This document shows, one piece after another, positions 55,367 to 64,000 of a DNA stretch of 64,000 nucleotides (position 1 is the first letter of the stretch; the number at the start of each line of letters is the position of its first letter). The notes beneath the pieces are model-generated. The model worked only from the letters and a program-made list of their open reading frames with translations. It made no database searches and was not told the DNA's origin. The position numbers and the translations under genes are program-made. Where the stretch lies: assembly GCA_021162935.1 (NCBI GenBank), contig JAGGXR010000034.1, forward strand, positions 20,602 to 84,601, written 5' to 3'. The stretch comes from Deltaproteobacteria bacterium. Lineage in GTDB: Bacteria > Myxococcota_A > Polyangia > HGW-17 > SLPX01.

Positions 55367-58300
55367 ATGATGCGGACGTCGTCGGTGACCCTGTTGGGTG
55401 TCGCGACCCTGCTTCTGTCTTTCTGTTTGCAGGGTCAGGCCAGGTCTCGCCGTGTGGCGAGGCGCGGGGCTGCGAGGCGCGGGGCTGCGAGGTCGGGGCG
55501 TACGCAGCGGTCATCTGGTGATGTGGGAGCGTCGGCTGAGGTGAGGCGTCTCATGGATGGGTTGCGGCGGGATCGGCGTTCGCCTCGGGCGGCGGTGTAT
55601 CCCATGCAGATGATGGACGTTGCTCTGTCGCCGAAGCGTGTTCGTGCGCTCCATCACCAGGCGGCGTCCCTGGGCGGGCTCGACCCGCTTGCCCACTTTT
55701 GGGTCGATCGATTTTGGCTTCGGTCTTTGTTGGATCAGGGCAAGAGGCAGCGGGCGCACCAGGTGGTGGGACGCCAACGATTTGCTCCCGCCGGGTTGGT
55801 GCTGGGGCCGTTTCCGGATCCCGAGGCCGGTGGGCTGGGCAAGCAGTTCGGCCCCGACCGGGACGATGGAGTGATTCCGAAACGGCGGTACCAGGCAGGC
55901 AGGAATCAGGTGATGTGGCGGCCCATTCGCGTGGCTGACACGGGCTGTTTCCGGCCCGCCAGGCTGCTGCGGCCAGTGGGGCAGGGCGTGGTGTACCTGG
56001 CTGTGGGGTTGGTGGTTTCCAAGCCGGTGAAGGCGGCGTTTCGGGTGGGCAGCAACGGGGACTACGAGCTTTTGGTGGGCAGGACCCTGGTGGGGCGGCG
56101 CACGGTGCACCGGCCTTTGGCACCCGATCAGGACGTGTGGCCGGTTTCGTTGCACCGGGGCTGGTACGTGGTGAAGGTCAAGCTTGCGGCTCGGCAGAGC
56201 GATTGGAGCGTCTGTCTCAGGGTGACGGATCTGTCCGGGCGGGTGTCGTCTGGGCTGCGCTGGTTTGCAGACCCGGTGAGTCTGGAGCGGGCGAGTGCCA
56301 TGATGGGCCCTGCCGGTTCGCCTCTGTCCAAGGTGGCGACGGGCAAGGCGGTCGGCACGGCGTCGAGCGTGGGGTCGGCGCTGGCTGCGGCGCTGAAGCG
56401 GACGCCGGGAGACTCTCGCGGCATTCGGCAATACGTGGAATATCTGCTGCACGTGCATCCCAAGGATCCGAGGAAGGGGGCGGGCCGCAGTTTTGCGCTG
56501 CGTCTCGTGGCGGCACATCCTTCGGCTGAGGCGTATCGCCTGCTCGCCGAAGCGAGTCGCACCAGAAGCGATCGAGTCAATGCCCTGAGTCGGGCGGTGG
56601 CGCTCGATGCTCGAAATTGGAGGTCCTGGCTCTCCCTGGCCCGAGAGTCTCTGGACATGGGACGTTATCGGGATGCCATGAGGCAGTTGCGCAAGGCGTC
56701 GGCCTTGGCGCCGGGCGGGCAGGCGGTCCTGCTGGCGCGGGCCGAGTTGCTCAGAGCGCTTGGGCTGACGGTGGACGCCAGGAAGTTGCTGGCGCCGCTC
56801 GTCCGTGCAGCGCCCTGGCGTCGCAACCTGGTTCGACTGTACGCATCGTTGGCCATGGACACGGATCACCGCGCCGAGGCCAGGCGTGTCCTTCAAGGCC
56901 TCGTGGCGCAGTATCCGGCCGACGAGGGAGCCCGCAGATTGCTCATCGGCCTTGCGAAGAAGCGGATGGACGCCAGTGCGGTGGTGCGCCATCTGCGTGC
57001 GCTTTTGACGATTCGACCCTGGGACACGCGGCTGGTGGTGGAATTGGCCGATGTCCTGTCGGCCAACGGCTGGTCCGGTCAGGCCGTTTCGTTGCTGCGT
57101 CGGACGATTGGCATGGTACCGAGGGACGCCGCGCTCCATGCAGCTTTGGGAAGGGCATATCTGGCAAGGGGTAATCGGCGTCTGGCGGCTCGGGCCTGGA
57201 AGCAATCCTTGCGCATCGAGCCCAACGACGAGGGGATCCGGCGGCGTCTGGCCATGCTGTCGGGCGACGGTCAGGACCAGGTGGCCAAACGCTACCGCAT
57301 CCAACCGAGTCGAGTGCTCCGCCGGTCCATGCGCAACGGCGTGGATGCCGAGGTGCTTTGGGATCGGAACGTGTACGTGATGCGCCCTGACGGCAACGTC
57401 TATCGGTTCCGTCAGCGATTCGTCCGAATCGGCACTCAGCGTGGGGCGCAGGACAACGCCATCTGGACCGTGTCGTATCAGCCGGATTCGCAGAAGCTTA
57501 CGGTCTTGGCTGCGCGCGTGCACCGCGCATCTGGAGGGGTCGAGGAGGCCACGGCCTCCTACGATCAGCAGGTGAGTGATCCGTCCGTGCGTATCTACTA
57601 TGATTGGAACCTGCATCGGATCCAGTTTCCGCGGCTCAGACCTGGCGACACCATCGAGGTCTGTTATTCCCTGTCGGACGTGGGCAGCTACAACCCGTTC
57701 GCCGGGTACTTCGGGGTCGTTTTGCCACTCGAAGAGCGGATTTCGAGGCGCCACTTCGAAGTGGTGGTCGAGGTACCGCGCACGAAGAACATCTACTTCA
57801 ATCGTCCCAGCCATTTTGGAGGCTCGGGAGCAATTCGATATTCCAAGCAGGTTCGTGGCACGACATTCGTGCATCGTTGGACCCTGTCGAATGTGGAGGC
57901 ATACGCAGAAGAGCCCTTGGCTCCTGGTTGGTCCGAGATCATTCCGTATTTGCACATCTCCACGTTTCGATCCTGGGATGAGGTGTCTCGATGGTACTGG
58001 GGTCTGGTCAAGGATCAGTACCAGGCGGACGACGCCATTCGGCGGACGGTTCAGCGGCTCACCGCAGGCCTCAAGACCAAGGAACAGAAGGTCGCAGCCC
58101 TCTACCGGTTCGTGACCCAGAAGGTGCGCTACGTGGCGTTGGAGTTTGGCGTGCACACGCACAAGCCCTATTCGGCTCCTCAGGTTCTGGAGCGCAGGTT
58201 CGGGGACTGCAAGGACAAGGCGATGCTGCTCGTGGTCATGCTCTCCCAGGTGGGTATCAAGGCCTATCCGGTGCTGGTGCGTTCCAGGTTCAACGGCTCC

Positions 58301-59146
58301 ATCGGCAGAGAGCCTGCGTCCTTGGCCGTGTTCGACCATGCCATCGTCTATGTGCCTGCGCTCCATCGGTATTTGGACGGAACGGCCGAGTTTACCGGCA
58401 GTCGGGACCTGCCCTACATGGTCCAGGGGGTCTCGGCCCTGGTGGTGCTGCCAAGGGGCGGACGGTTCGTCCGACTGCCCGTGTTGTCCGCCGATTCGAA
58501 CAAGATGGACCGGCAGATGGACGTGACCCTGCGGGGTGACGGATCCGCCGAGGTGTCCGAGCGTCTCAAGATGACGGGACAGATGGCGGCGCAGTGGCGC
58601 TATCGGTACCAGACGCGCGCTCGGCGTCGAGAGCTGTTCGAAAAGGCATTGGGTCGTATCTTTCCAGGCGCAGTGGTGCGTTCCTTGGTCATGAAGGGTA
58701 TTGGCCATCCCGATGAGCCCGTGCTTGTTCGGGTTCGGTATCATGTGCCGCACCTGGCGAACCCGTCGGGCAAGCAACTCGTGGCGGTGTTCGCCCCGGC
58801 CCAAGGAAAGCTTGTTGCCAGGTTGGCCCCCCTGGGCGAGCGGAGATACGACCTGTACCTGGATTTCCCGTTCGTGACTCGTGAGCTCGTGCGGGTGCGT
58901 CTGCCCGCCTCGATCCGGGTGCTCCAGACGCCTCGTACCATGCAGCGCAAGGTGGGGCAGGGACTTGACCTCGTGTTTTCGCAATTGGTGCAGAAGAGCA
59001 AAGGGCGGCTCGTCCTGGCCAGGACGCTGCGTTTCGGTGCCCTGCGGGTGCCCAGGAGTCGGTACGCACGGTTTCGCGACTTCTGCAGTAGAGTGGACAA
59101 TGCATTGGGAGATTCGGTGGTCATGGAACGAAGGAGGCGGCCATGA
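55367..59146 (+). CDS. Giant TPR, DUF3857 and transglutaminase-like protein
   Basis: About 1260 residues. ATG 55367/55370 is chosen because a signal peptide follows directly (TLLGVATLLLSFCLQGQA); longer in-frame starts exist upstream. The first 700 residues are TPR-like (DMGRYRDAMRQLRKASALAP, ALGRAYLARGNRRLAARAW). A DUF3857 domain (GDTIEVCYSLSDVGSYNPFA) follows. The transglutaminase core has Cys948 (GDCKDKAMLL), His991 (VFDHAIVYV) and Asp1004 (RYLDGTAEF), an intact triad. A C-terminal beta domain ends it. It overlaps the next gene by ATGA. Probably periplasmic; substrate unknown. Confidence 0.85.
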   Translation: MMRTSSVTLLGVATLLLSFCLQGQARSRRVARRGAARRGAARSGRTQRSSGDVGASAEVRRLMDGLRRDRRSPRAAVYPMQMMDVALSPKRVRALHHQAASLGGLDPLAHFWVDRFWLRSLLDQGKRQRAHQVVGRQRFAPAGLVLGPFPDPEAGGLGKQFGPDRDDGVIPKRRYQAGRNQVMWRPIRVADTGCFRPARLLRPVGQGVVYLAVGLVVSKPVKAAFRVGSNGDYELLVGRTLVGRRTVHRPLAPDQDVWPVSLHRGWYVVKVKLAARQSDWSVCLRVTDLSGRVSSGLRWFADPVSLERASAMMGPAGSPLSKVATGKAVGTASSVGSALAAALKRTPGDSRGIRQYVEYLLHVHPKDPRKGAGRSFALRLVAAHPSAEAYRLLAEASRTRSDRVNALSRAVALDARNWRSWLSLARESLDMGRYRDAMRQLRKASALAPGGQAVLLARAELLRALGLTVDARKLLAPLVRAAPWRRNLVRLYASLAMDTDHRAEARRVLQGLVAQYPADEGARRLLIGLAKKRMDASAVVRHLRALLTIRPWDTRLVVELADVLSANGWSGQAVSLLRRTIGMVPRDAALHAALGRAYLARGNRRLAARAWKQSLRIEPNDEGIRRRLAMLSGDGQDQVAKRYRIQPSRVLRRSMRNGVDAEVLWDRNVYVMRPDGNVYRFRQRFVRIGTQRGAQDNAIWTVSYQPDSQKLTVLAARVHRASGGVEEATASYDQQVSDPSVRIYYDWNLHRIQFPRLRPGDTIEVCYSLSDVGSYNPFAGYFGVVLPLEERISRRHFEVVVEVPRTKNIYFNRPSHFGGSGAIRYSKQVRGTTFVHRWTLSNVEAYAEEPLAPGWSEIIPYLHISTFRSWDEVSRWYWGLVKDQYQADDAIRRTVQRLTAGLKTKEQKVAALYRFVTQKVRYVALEFGVHTHKPYSAPQVLERRFGDCKDKAMLLVVMLSQVGIKAYPVLVRSRFNGSIGREPASLAVFDHAIVYVPALHRYLDGTAEFTGSRDLPYMVQGVSALVVLPRGGRFVRLPVLSADSNKMDRQMDVTLRGDGSAEVSERLKMTGQMAAQWRYRYQTRARRRELFEKALGRIFPGAVVRSLVMKGIGHPDEPVLVRVRYHVPHLANPSGKQLVAVFAPAQGKLVARLAPLGERRYDLYLDFPFVTRELVRVRLPASIRVLQTPRTMQRKVGQGLDLVFSQLVQKSKGRLVLARTLRFGALRVPRSRYARFRDFCSRVDNALGDSVVMERRRRP

Positions 59147-62100
59147 CTGGGTTGATTTCCAGACGATCGTTGGGGCTGGTTGCCGCCTGGATGGGACTTG
59201 TCCTTGGTGGAGCCTGTCATCCGGTGCATCGTTCCACGACTCCGATCGGGGGGGGGGCTGTGCAGCGCTTCGATGTTGCGGCGGCGGTCCGACGGCTCGA
59301 AGGCCGGCTGGCCCAGACCAAGGATGCCTGTGGTCAAGCAGCGTTGCTCAGCCGTATCGGGTGGCTCCATCTCCTCCACGACGGAAATAGCCGGGCGGCG
59401 GCCAAGGCCTTCGATGCGGCGTCCAAGCGGCATGCCGGAGCCTGGGCGGCCCTGGGTTCCGCCCTGGTTCGGGACGACTCGTTGCAGCGGACCGCGGCGG
59501 CCAGAGGATACGTGGAGACGTTGGCGGCGCTCGAAGCGGTCGGTCAGTCCGCCTGCGGCGCCAAGTTTCCCCTTGCCGGTGCCCGATGCTACCTGGCGCG
59601 ATTGGCCTCGGCGCGGCTCTCGGCGCTCGTGGACCAGGACGTGGTTTTGCCGAATCTGGAGTCCCGTTTGACCCGATTGGCGGATCGCATCGCCTGTCCG
59701 TGGGCCGGCATCCAGTTGCGGCGGGCGGCGGGGCGTCTCGCTCGGCGACGCGGCGACGCTGCGGCCCTCGATGCCATGACGAAGGATTTGGGCTGCCCCA
59801 CGAAGTGGCGGAAGAGCCATCGGTTCGGCGCCACGGGGGAGTCCGACTTATTGAGGCGATTTCCAGCCGAGGGTCCGGGGGGCTTCGTTCGGACGGGGCG
59901 CTGCGGTTTGAGACTGGCGGGCGAGGATGGTCATCCGGGGTTGAAACGCGCAAAATTTGCGTTTCGAACCGACAAGGACGCAAAAATGATCGTCTGGATC
60001 GATGCAGGACGCAGAAATGTGCGTGTGACCCTGGACGGAGTCGAGGTTCATGCGCCGGCGGGCCGTTTCGACTGGCCGCCTGCCCTGGTCCGGGTCTGCG
60101 CGGAATTTCGGGCTGGGCTCCATCGCGTGGCGGTGACCATGCCCGTGGGCATGGCGGATCACGAATTGTCCGCGTATCTGATGGGAGCAGGCGGGCGGCG
60201 GCTCGCTGTTCGCTTCGTGGACCCGCAAGGAGTGGCCGCCCCTGCCCAGAGTCATCTGTGCCAGTCGCCGGCCTGGCCGGCTCGTCTGAAGGCGGGGCCA
60301 GGGTTCGACCTGCTGCGGAACTATCTCGTCATGGTGGACGAGAGCCTTTTCGGACGTCGCGACCGAGCCGAAGCCGCGGCCAACGAACTGTTGGGGAGCC
60401 GGTTTGTTCCCGGGCTCATCGGTGCCGCCCTGCTCGACGTGGCGCCTTACGGGCTGTCCGAACGGGAGCGGTACAACAGGGGTATCGTCCTGCTGAGTCG
60501 GGCCCTGCAGGTGGACGAGCGGGCGGCCCGTGCTTCTTGGCTGCGATCGAAACTTCGCATCCTGGCCGGGCATCCGGACCGGGCCCTGGACGAGGCCAAT
60601 CGGTGGTTGGCGCGCTCCAAGTCTGGGTCTGGTTCGGGCCTGTGGTGGCTGAGGCGGGCGCGGGTGCTGCGGGACAAATCCTGGCTCGCCATGGCGGATC
60701 AGGCCGTTCGTGAAGGGACGCGTCGGCTTCCCAGGAGTCGTTCGGCCTGGCGGCTCATGATGGAGATTGCCAGACAGCGTGATGACCTGCCAGGTCAGAA
60801 GGCCGCTATCGAGCGGTTGAGTCTGCTCGACCGGAGCAGCGATTTGAAGGCCCGGTTTCAGATGCGGGTGGGGCAGCCTCGCAAGGCGGCCGTGACCTTC
60901 AGGCGTCTTTTGCGGCTCGAACCCTCGGCTCACGATTTGATCGAGGGGCTGGCGAGGGCGGAGGTCCAGGCCGGGCGATACGCCAGGGCCTACGGCCGGT
61001 ACCAGGGGCTCATGACCCGTCAGTTGTGGAATCCGGATCTGAGGCTGTCGGCAGCGAACGCGCTGCTCGAACTCGGACGCCGGGCCGAAGCACGTCGTCT
61101 TTTGGAGACTGGGATGCGGTATCGTCCGTCATCCATCGAACTGCGTCGCTCGGTCATGGGCATCGACAAAGGCCTGTTCATCGATTCCTTTCGGGTGGAC
61201 GGCGCAAAGATCGCCATGCGGTTCGAGCATTCGGACCAGAATCGTGAGCAGGGCCGTGGCGCGCTCATGACCTTGGACCGGACCGTGGATTGGGTGCTCG
61301 AAGGCGGCGGTCTGGTGGAACTGAGCCACCAGATCGTCAAGGTGCGGTCGTCGGCGGACCTGTCCCGGTGGGGCCAGATTCAGGTGCCGTACGGGGTGGT
61401 GGTCCTCCGGATGAGGGCCATCAAGCCCGATGGTTCCATCAGGCAGCCCGAGGAGCCCTCTGCAGGCGAGCCGGTCCATCTCGTGGGCCTGGAGGTGGGC
61501 GATTACGTGGAGTTGGAGTCCATCACTGCCAGGCCTCCCATTGCCGTGTTGCAGGGTGGTTTCATGGGGCGGCGCTTTTTCTTCGCCAGCCTGGACGCGG
61601 CGACGGCTGGGTCCGAGTACATCCTGATCACGCCGCGAGCCATGAATCTGCAGGTGGACCGACGGGCCGGGGCGCCCAAGGCGACCGAGCGTAGCAAGGG
61701 CTCTTGGCGCATTACGACCTGGCATGGTCGGGCCAGGCCCAGGTTCGAGCGGATTTCCCATGCACCGCCCTACGTGCAGATTGTGCCATCGGTGCGGGTC
61801 GGTGCTTCGGTGACCTGGAAGACGCTGTCGGGACTGGTGGCGTCGAGGCTGTGGACGCTCGATCGTCCCAGCATCGAGATGCGACGGATTGCGAAACAGA
61901 TCTGCTCCTCTGGTTCAGAGATGGATCGCGCCAGACGAGCCTATCGTTGGGTGCAGGACCATCTCAATCAATCGGGTACTCTGTACGACACGGCGGCCGA
62001 GGCGGTTGCCAGGAGGCGTGGGTACCGGCTGACCGTGTTGCGTGCCCTGCTGGGGCTGTGCAGAGTCCGCACCTCTCTGGTCATGGTGATGCCCAGGCAC

Positions 62101-62988
62101 AGGGAGGCGGACCCAGGCGCCGTGCCCGACCTGACGGCCTACCGATACCCGGTGTTGGAGGTGGGCGACCCCCACAGACGCACTTTCCTGTTTCCCTTCC
62201 TGCGCGAGATGCCGTTCGGGTTCTTGCCGTCCATGCTTCGTGGGGCGCGGGCCGTTCGAGTCCTAGGTGGCCCGGTCGAGGAAATGAAGACTCCGCGTGA
62301 TGCGGGCAGGGACGAGGAAACCATGAAAGTGGCCGTGCACTTGGATCGGTCGGGAGATGCGGTGGTTACGGTGCGCGAGTCCCTGACTGGTTGGCCTGGC
62401 ATCCAGATGCGTCGGGCCATCCGGAACCTGACGCGTCGGCGTTTCATGAATCTGTTCGAGTCGCGGAGGCTTGCGGCTCATTTTCCCGGCGCTCGCTTGT
62501 CGGGAAAACCGGTCGTCTCGATGGACAAACGGCACCGGGATCGGGTCGTCCTGTCCTATCGGTTCCGAGTGGCTGGCTTCGCCCGTCGGCTGGGCGGCCG
62601 ATTGATGATCCGTCGCAGTTTCTATGGATTGCGTCTCGCAGCGACATTTCTCCGTGAGCGTCGCAGAACCGTAGCACTGCAGGTCGGCGCCTTTCCCGCG
62701 TTCCGATTCGACCTGAACGTCGTGGGGCCGGTCGGTTGGAGGGTCGAGATGTCCGGCGGGAGCCGGAAGGCTTCGTCTCGATGGGGAAGCGTGGTGCGGC
62801 GGCTCGCAAAGAGCCGGAAGGCGGGCCGCCCCGTGGTCTCCGTGCAGATCGCGCGGCACATTCCCTTGTCCTGGGTCCCTCCGGACCAGTACGACGCCTT
62901 TGCACGATTTGCCCGGCGCAGTGGCCAGGTGGAACAGATTCTCATCATTTTTGGAAAGGGAGACCATGGAGACCATGGGGTACGTTGA
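59143..62988 (+). CDS. Giant TPR/DUF3857/transglutaminase-like lipoprotein with all catalytic residues replaced
   Basis: 1281 residues. Signal ends VLGGAC (Cys about 25). The order of domains follows the previous gene: TPR-like helices (SRAAAKAFDAASKRHAG, ALLELGRRAEARRLLE), a DUF3857 region (VGDYVELESITARPPIAVLQ), and a transglutaminase-like core (RARRAYRWVQDHLNQSGTLY). At the catalytic positions the protein has Tyr961 (RRGYRLTVLRALL), Tyr1002 (AYRYPVLEV) and Phe1015 (RRTFLFPFL) instead of Cys, His and Asp, with nearly the same spacing as in the paralogue. It may be a structural or regulatory partner. It overlaps both neighbours. Confidence 0.82.
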   Translation: MTGLISRRSLGLVAAWMGLVLGGACHPVHRSTTPIGGGAVQRFDVAAAVRRLEGRLAQTKDACGQAALLSRIGWLHLLHDGNSRAAAKAFDAASKRHAGAWAALGSALVRDDSLQRTAAARGYVETLAALEAVGQSACGAKFPLAGARCYLARLASARLSALVDQDVVLPNLESRLTRLADRIACPWAGIQLRRAAGRLARRRGDAAALDAMTKDLGCPTKWRKSHRFGATGESDLLRRFPAEGPGGFVRTGRCGLRLAGEDGHPGLKRAKFAFRTDKDAKMIVWIDAGRRNVRVTLDGVEVHAPAGRFDWPPALVRVCAEFRAGLHRVAVTMPVGMADHELSAYLMGAGGRRLAVRFVDPQGVAAPAQSHLCQSPAWPARLKAGPGFDLLRNYLVMVDESLFGRRDRAEAAANELLGSRFVPGLIGAALLDVAPYGLSERERYNRGIVLLSRALQVDERAARASWLRSKLRILAGHPDRALDEANRWLARSKSGSGSGLWWLRRARVLRDKSWLAMADQAVREGTRRLPRSRSAWRLMMEIARQRDDLPGQKAAIERLSLLDRSSDLKARFQMRVGQPRKAAVTFRRLLRLEPSAHDLIEGLARAEVQAGRYARAYGRYQGLMTRQLWNPDLRLSAANALLELGRRAEARRLLETGMRYRPSSIELRRSVMGIDKGLFIDSFRVDGAKIAMRFEHSDQNREQGRGALMTLDRTVDWVLEGGGLVELSHQIVKVRSSADLSRWGQIQVPYGVVVLRMRAIKPDGSIRQPEEPSAGEPVHLVGLEVGDYVELESITARPPIAVLQGGFMGRRFFFASLDAATAGSEYILITPRAMNLQVDRRAGAPKATERSKGSWRITTWHGRARPRFERISHAPPYVQIVPSVRVGASVTWKTLSGLVASRLWTLDRPSIEMRRIAKQICSSGSEMDRARRAYRWVQDHLNQSGTLYDTAAEAVARRRGYRLTVLRALLGLCRVRTSLVMVMPRHREADPGAVPDLTAYRYPVLEVGDPHRRTFLFPFLREMPFGFLPSMLRGARAVRVLGGPVEEMKTPRDAGRDEETMKVAVHLDRSGDAVVTVRESLTGWPGIQMRRAIRNLTRRRFMNLFESRRLAAHFPGARLSGKPVVSMDKRHRDRVVLSYRFRVAGFARRLGGRLMIRRSFYGLRLAATFLRERRRTVALQVGAFPAFRFDLNVVGPVGWRVEMSGGSRKASSRWGSVVRRLAKSRKAGRPVVSVQIARHIPLSWVPPDQYDAFARFARRSGQVEQILIIFGKGDHGDHGVR

Positions 62989-63949
62989 CGGCGATACGGG
63001 CCGTGCGGCTCGACCCAGGGGGATCATCGGACTCCATCAGATTCCGAATGCCATTTCCATCGCCCGCGTGGCGGTCATTCTCCTGGCCATGGAGCGCATC
63101 GTTGCTCTCTACCGCCAGACCGGGGATTGGCCGGTCCTGTGGCTGTCGGTGGCCACGGCCGCCGCCCTGACGGATCGCCTCGATGGCTTTCTGGCGAAGC
63201 GATATGGCTGGGCGAGTAAGCTGGGTGCGTATCTGGACCACACCTCGGACAAGGTCGTGACGGCGGCCATGTACGTCTTCCTCGCTCAGTTGATTGCTTT
63301 TCCGTTCTGGGCGCTCGGGGCCCTCTTGTTTCGTGAACTTTTCGTGACCGGGCTCCGCACCACGGGCAACGCCGTGCAGGTGGAGGTTCGTACGAGCCAG
63401 GCGGGGCGGCTGAAGACCTTCGTCCAGCAGTTGGGTGCCCTGGTGCTCGTGGTGGATTGGGGCGCGACGTCTGCCATCGCGGGTCACAGTGTCATGCAGT
63501 GGATCGTTTGGGCAGGGGTTGGCGGTTTTTTGATCGTGGTGCTCGCCTCACGAACCATACGCAGCGGGCTCAGGCGCGTCTATTCGGTGCGTCTGTCCGA
63601 AGAGAACGTCTCGGTCAGTGACTACTACGTCGTGCTGATCGGCGCCGTGATCGTGTTGGCGCCCATCAGGCACTTTGGGCCCGTGGGAATCGTCTATGCC
63701 ACCGTGGCCACCGGGGCAACCTACCTGTGGAATTTTTTCGTCGTCGTGCATCACAAGGGCGCTCAGGCATCCCGTCAGGCTTGGTGGTTGACTGGCGCCA
63801 ACGTCCTGCTGTCTGGCGTCGTGGCCGCAGCGGCCTGCTGGGCGCTTCATCTTTGGCCGATGTCCCTGTGGGTGGTTCGTTCGGTAACCGGTGGCCTTGC
63901 GTTGCTGTGGACTGTGGCGCTCGTGGTCAACTACCGGACGAGTCCATGA
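62966..63949 (+). CDS. CDP-alcohol phosphotransferase, PgsA-like with C-terminal membrane extension
   Basis: ATG 62966 follows AAAGGGAGACC; it overlaps the previous gene by 23 bases. 327 residues. The CDP-alcohol motif is LTDRLDGFLAKRYGWASKLG then AYLDHTSDK, giving D..DG..A(K)...G...D...D: close to E. coli PgsA except that the Arg of the DGxxAR segment is Lys. It is followed by the usual helices and about 120 extra residues with several more helices (TNYYVVLIGAVIVLAP-like region, ANVLLSGVVAAAACWALHLW). It probably makes a phospholipid head-group linkage, perhaps phosphatidylglycerophosphate. Its coupling to the giant proteins is unusual. Confidence 0.82.
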   Translation: METMGYVDGDTGRAARPRGIIGLHQIPNAISIARVAVILLAMERIVALYRQTGDWPVLWLSVATAAALTDRLDGFLAKRYGWASKLGAYLDHTSDKVVTAAMYVFLAQLIAFPFWALGALLFRELFVTGLRTTGNAVQVEVRTSQAGRLKTFVQQLGALVLVVDWGATSAIAGHSVMQWIVWAGVGGFLIVVLASRTIRSGLRRVYSVRLSEENVSVSDYYVVLIGAVIVLAPIRHFGPVGIVYATVATGATYLWNFFVVVHHKGAQASRQAWWLTGANVLLSGVVAAAACWALHLWPMSLWVVRSVTGGLALLWTVALVVNYRTSP

Positions 63950-64000
63950 AATGCGAAGTTCGTTGGTGAAGATCAATAATCGCGGTGATGCGTGCAGGTC

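Noticed and set aside
55457..55486. Two perfect 15-bp tandem units encoding Ala-Arg-Arg-Gly-Ala repeats after the signal peptide
   Set aside because: Short, in frame, and in a low-complexity linker; too minor to count as a separate element.
55511..58984. Open frame of over 1100 codons on the minus strand
   Set aside because: It lies antisense to the giant transglutaminase-like gene, which has recognisable motifs; the antisense protein is His/Arg/Gln-rich with no domain, a usual shadow in GC-rich DNA.

Overview
The window looks like chromosome from a GC-rich myxobacterium-like or other former deltaproteobacterial lineage. Four large secreted proteins (S8 protease, Cys-rich repeat protein, transglutaminase-like protein, alpha-toroid protein) end in a Gly-Cys-x-Cys / hydrophobic / Arg-rich tail of the MYXO-CTERM kind. 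There are Cys-rich DUF4215 repeats, several PilZ, FHA, DUF4388 and MshEN-type regulatory proteins, many predicted lipoproteins, and HEAT or TPR proteins. A superoxide reductase next to a peroxiredoxin suggests an anaerobic or microaerophilic life. I found no rRNA, tRNA, CRISPR array, prophage or complete insertion sequence.

Layout. 1-1.7 kb: two tandem radical SAM proteins (the first cut by the window edge). 2-3 kb: an RCC1-type lipoprotein broken by a frameshift. 3-8.8 kb: a membrane protein with an AgmX/PglI-like tail, coupled to a large S8 protease. 8.8-12.4 kb: a transposase-like remnant and a giant Cys-rich repeat protein lying between two copies of a ~70-bp direct repeat. 12.5-16.7 kb: an acidic orphan protein, a thioredoxin-fold lipoprotein, a membrane-anchored alpha-helical protein and an RluA-type pseudouridine synthase. 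16.7-22.1 kb: PilZ protein, C45-type acyltransferase lipoprotein, basic lipoprotein, PAP2 enzyme, RDD protein. 22.4-28 kb: MshEN/GAF-like/HEAT protein, malic enzyme, solitary GATC-type DNA methyltransferase. 28.4-41.5 kb: an extended MoxR/DUF58/Bat operon followed by an outer-membrane-type protein and a secreted transglutaminase-like protein. 41.7-43.1 kb: PilZ and FHA-DUF4388 proteins. 43.1-47.8 kb (minus strand): twin metallo-beta-lactamase-fold hydrolases coupled to a small anchored protein, superoxide reductase, peroxiredoxin, thiL. 48-55 kb: lipoprotein, alpha-toroid protein, serpin lipoprotein, outer-membrane-type protein, methyltransferase. 55.4-63.9 kb: two very large TPR/DUF3857/transglutaminase-like proteins, the second with all three catalytic residues replaced, coupled to a PgsA-like CDP-alcohol phosphotransferase.

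The genes form short, tightly overlapping operons (ATGA or GTGA junctions), so several neighbour relationships are probably functional: the Bat cluster, the twin hydrolases, the superoxide-to-peroxide detoxification pair, and the terminal transglutaminase/phosphotransferase cluster. The best candidates for undescribed biology are that last cluster, the repeat-flanked Cys-rich gene, the solitary methyltransferase with three copies of one GATC-containing octamer in its upstream region, and the hydrolase trio. All functional statements rest on reading translated sequence by eye; no database search was run.
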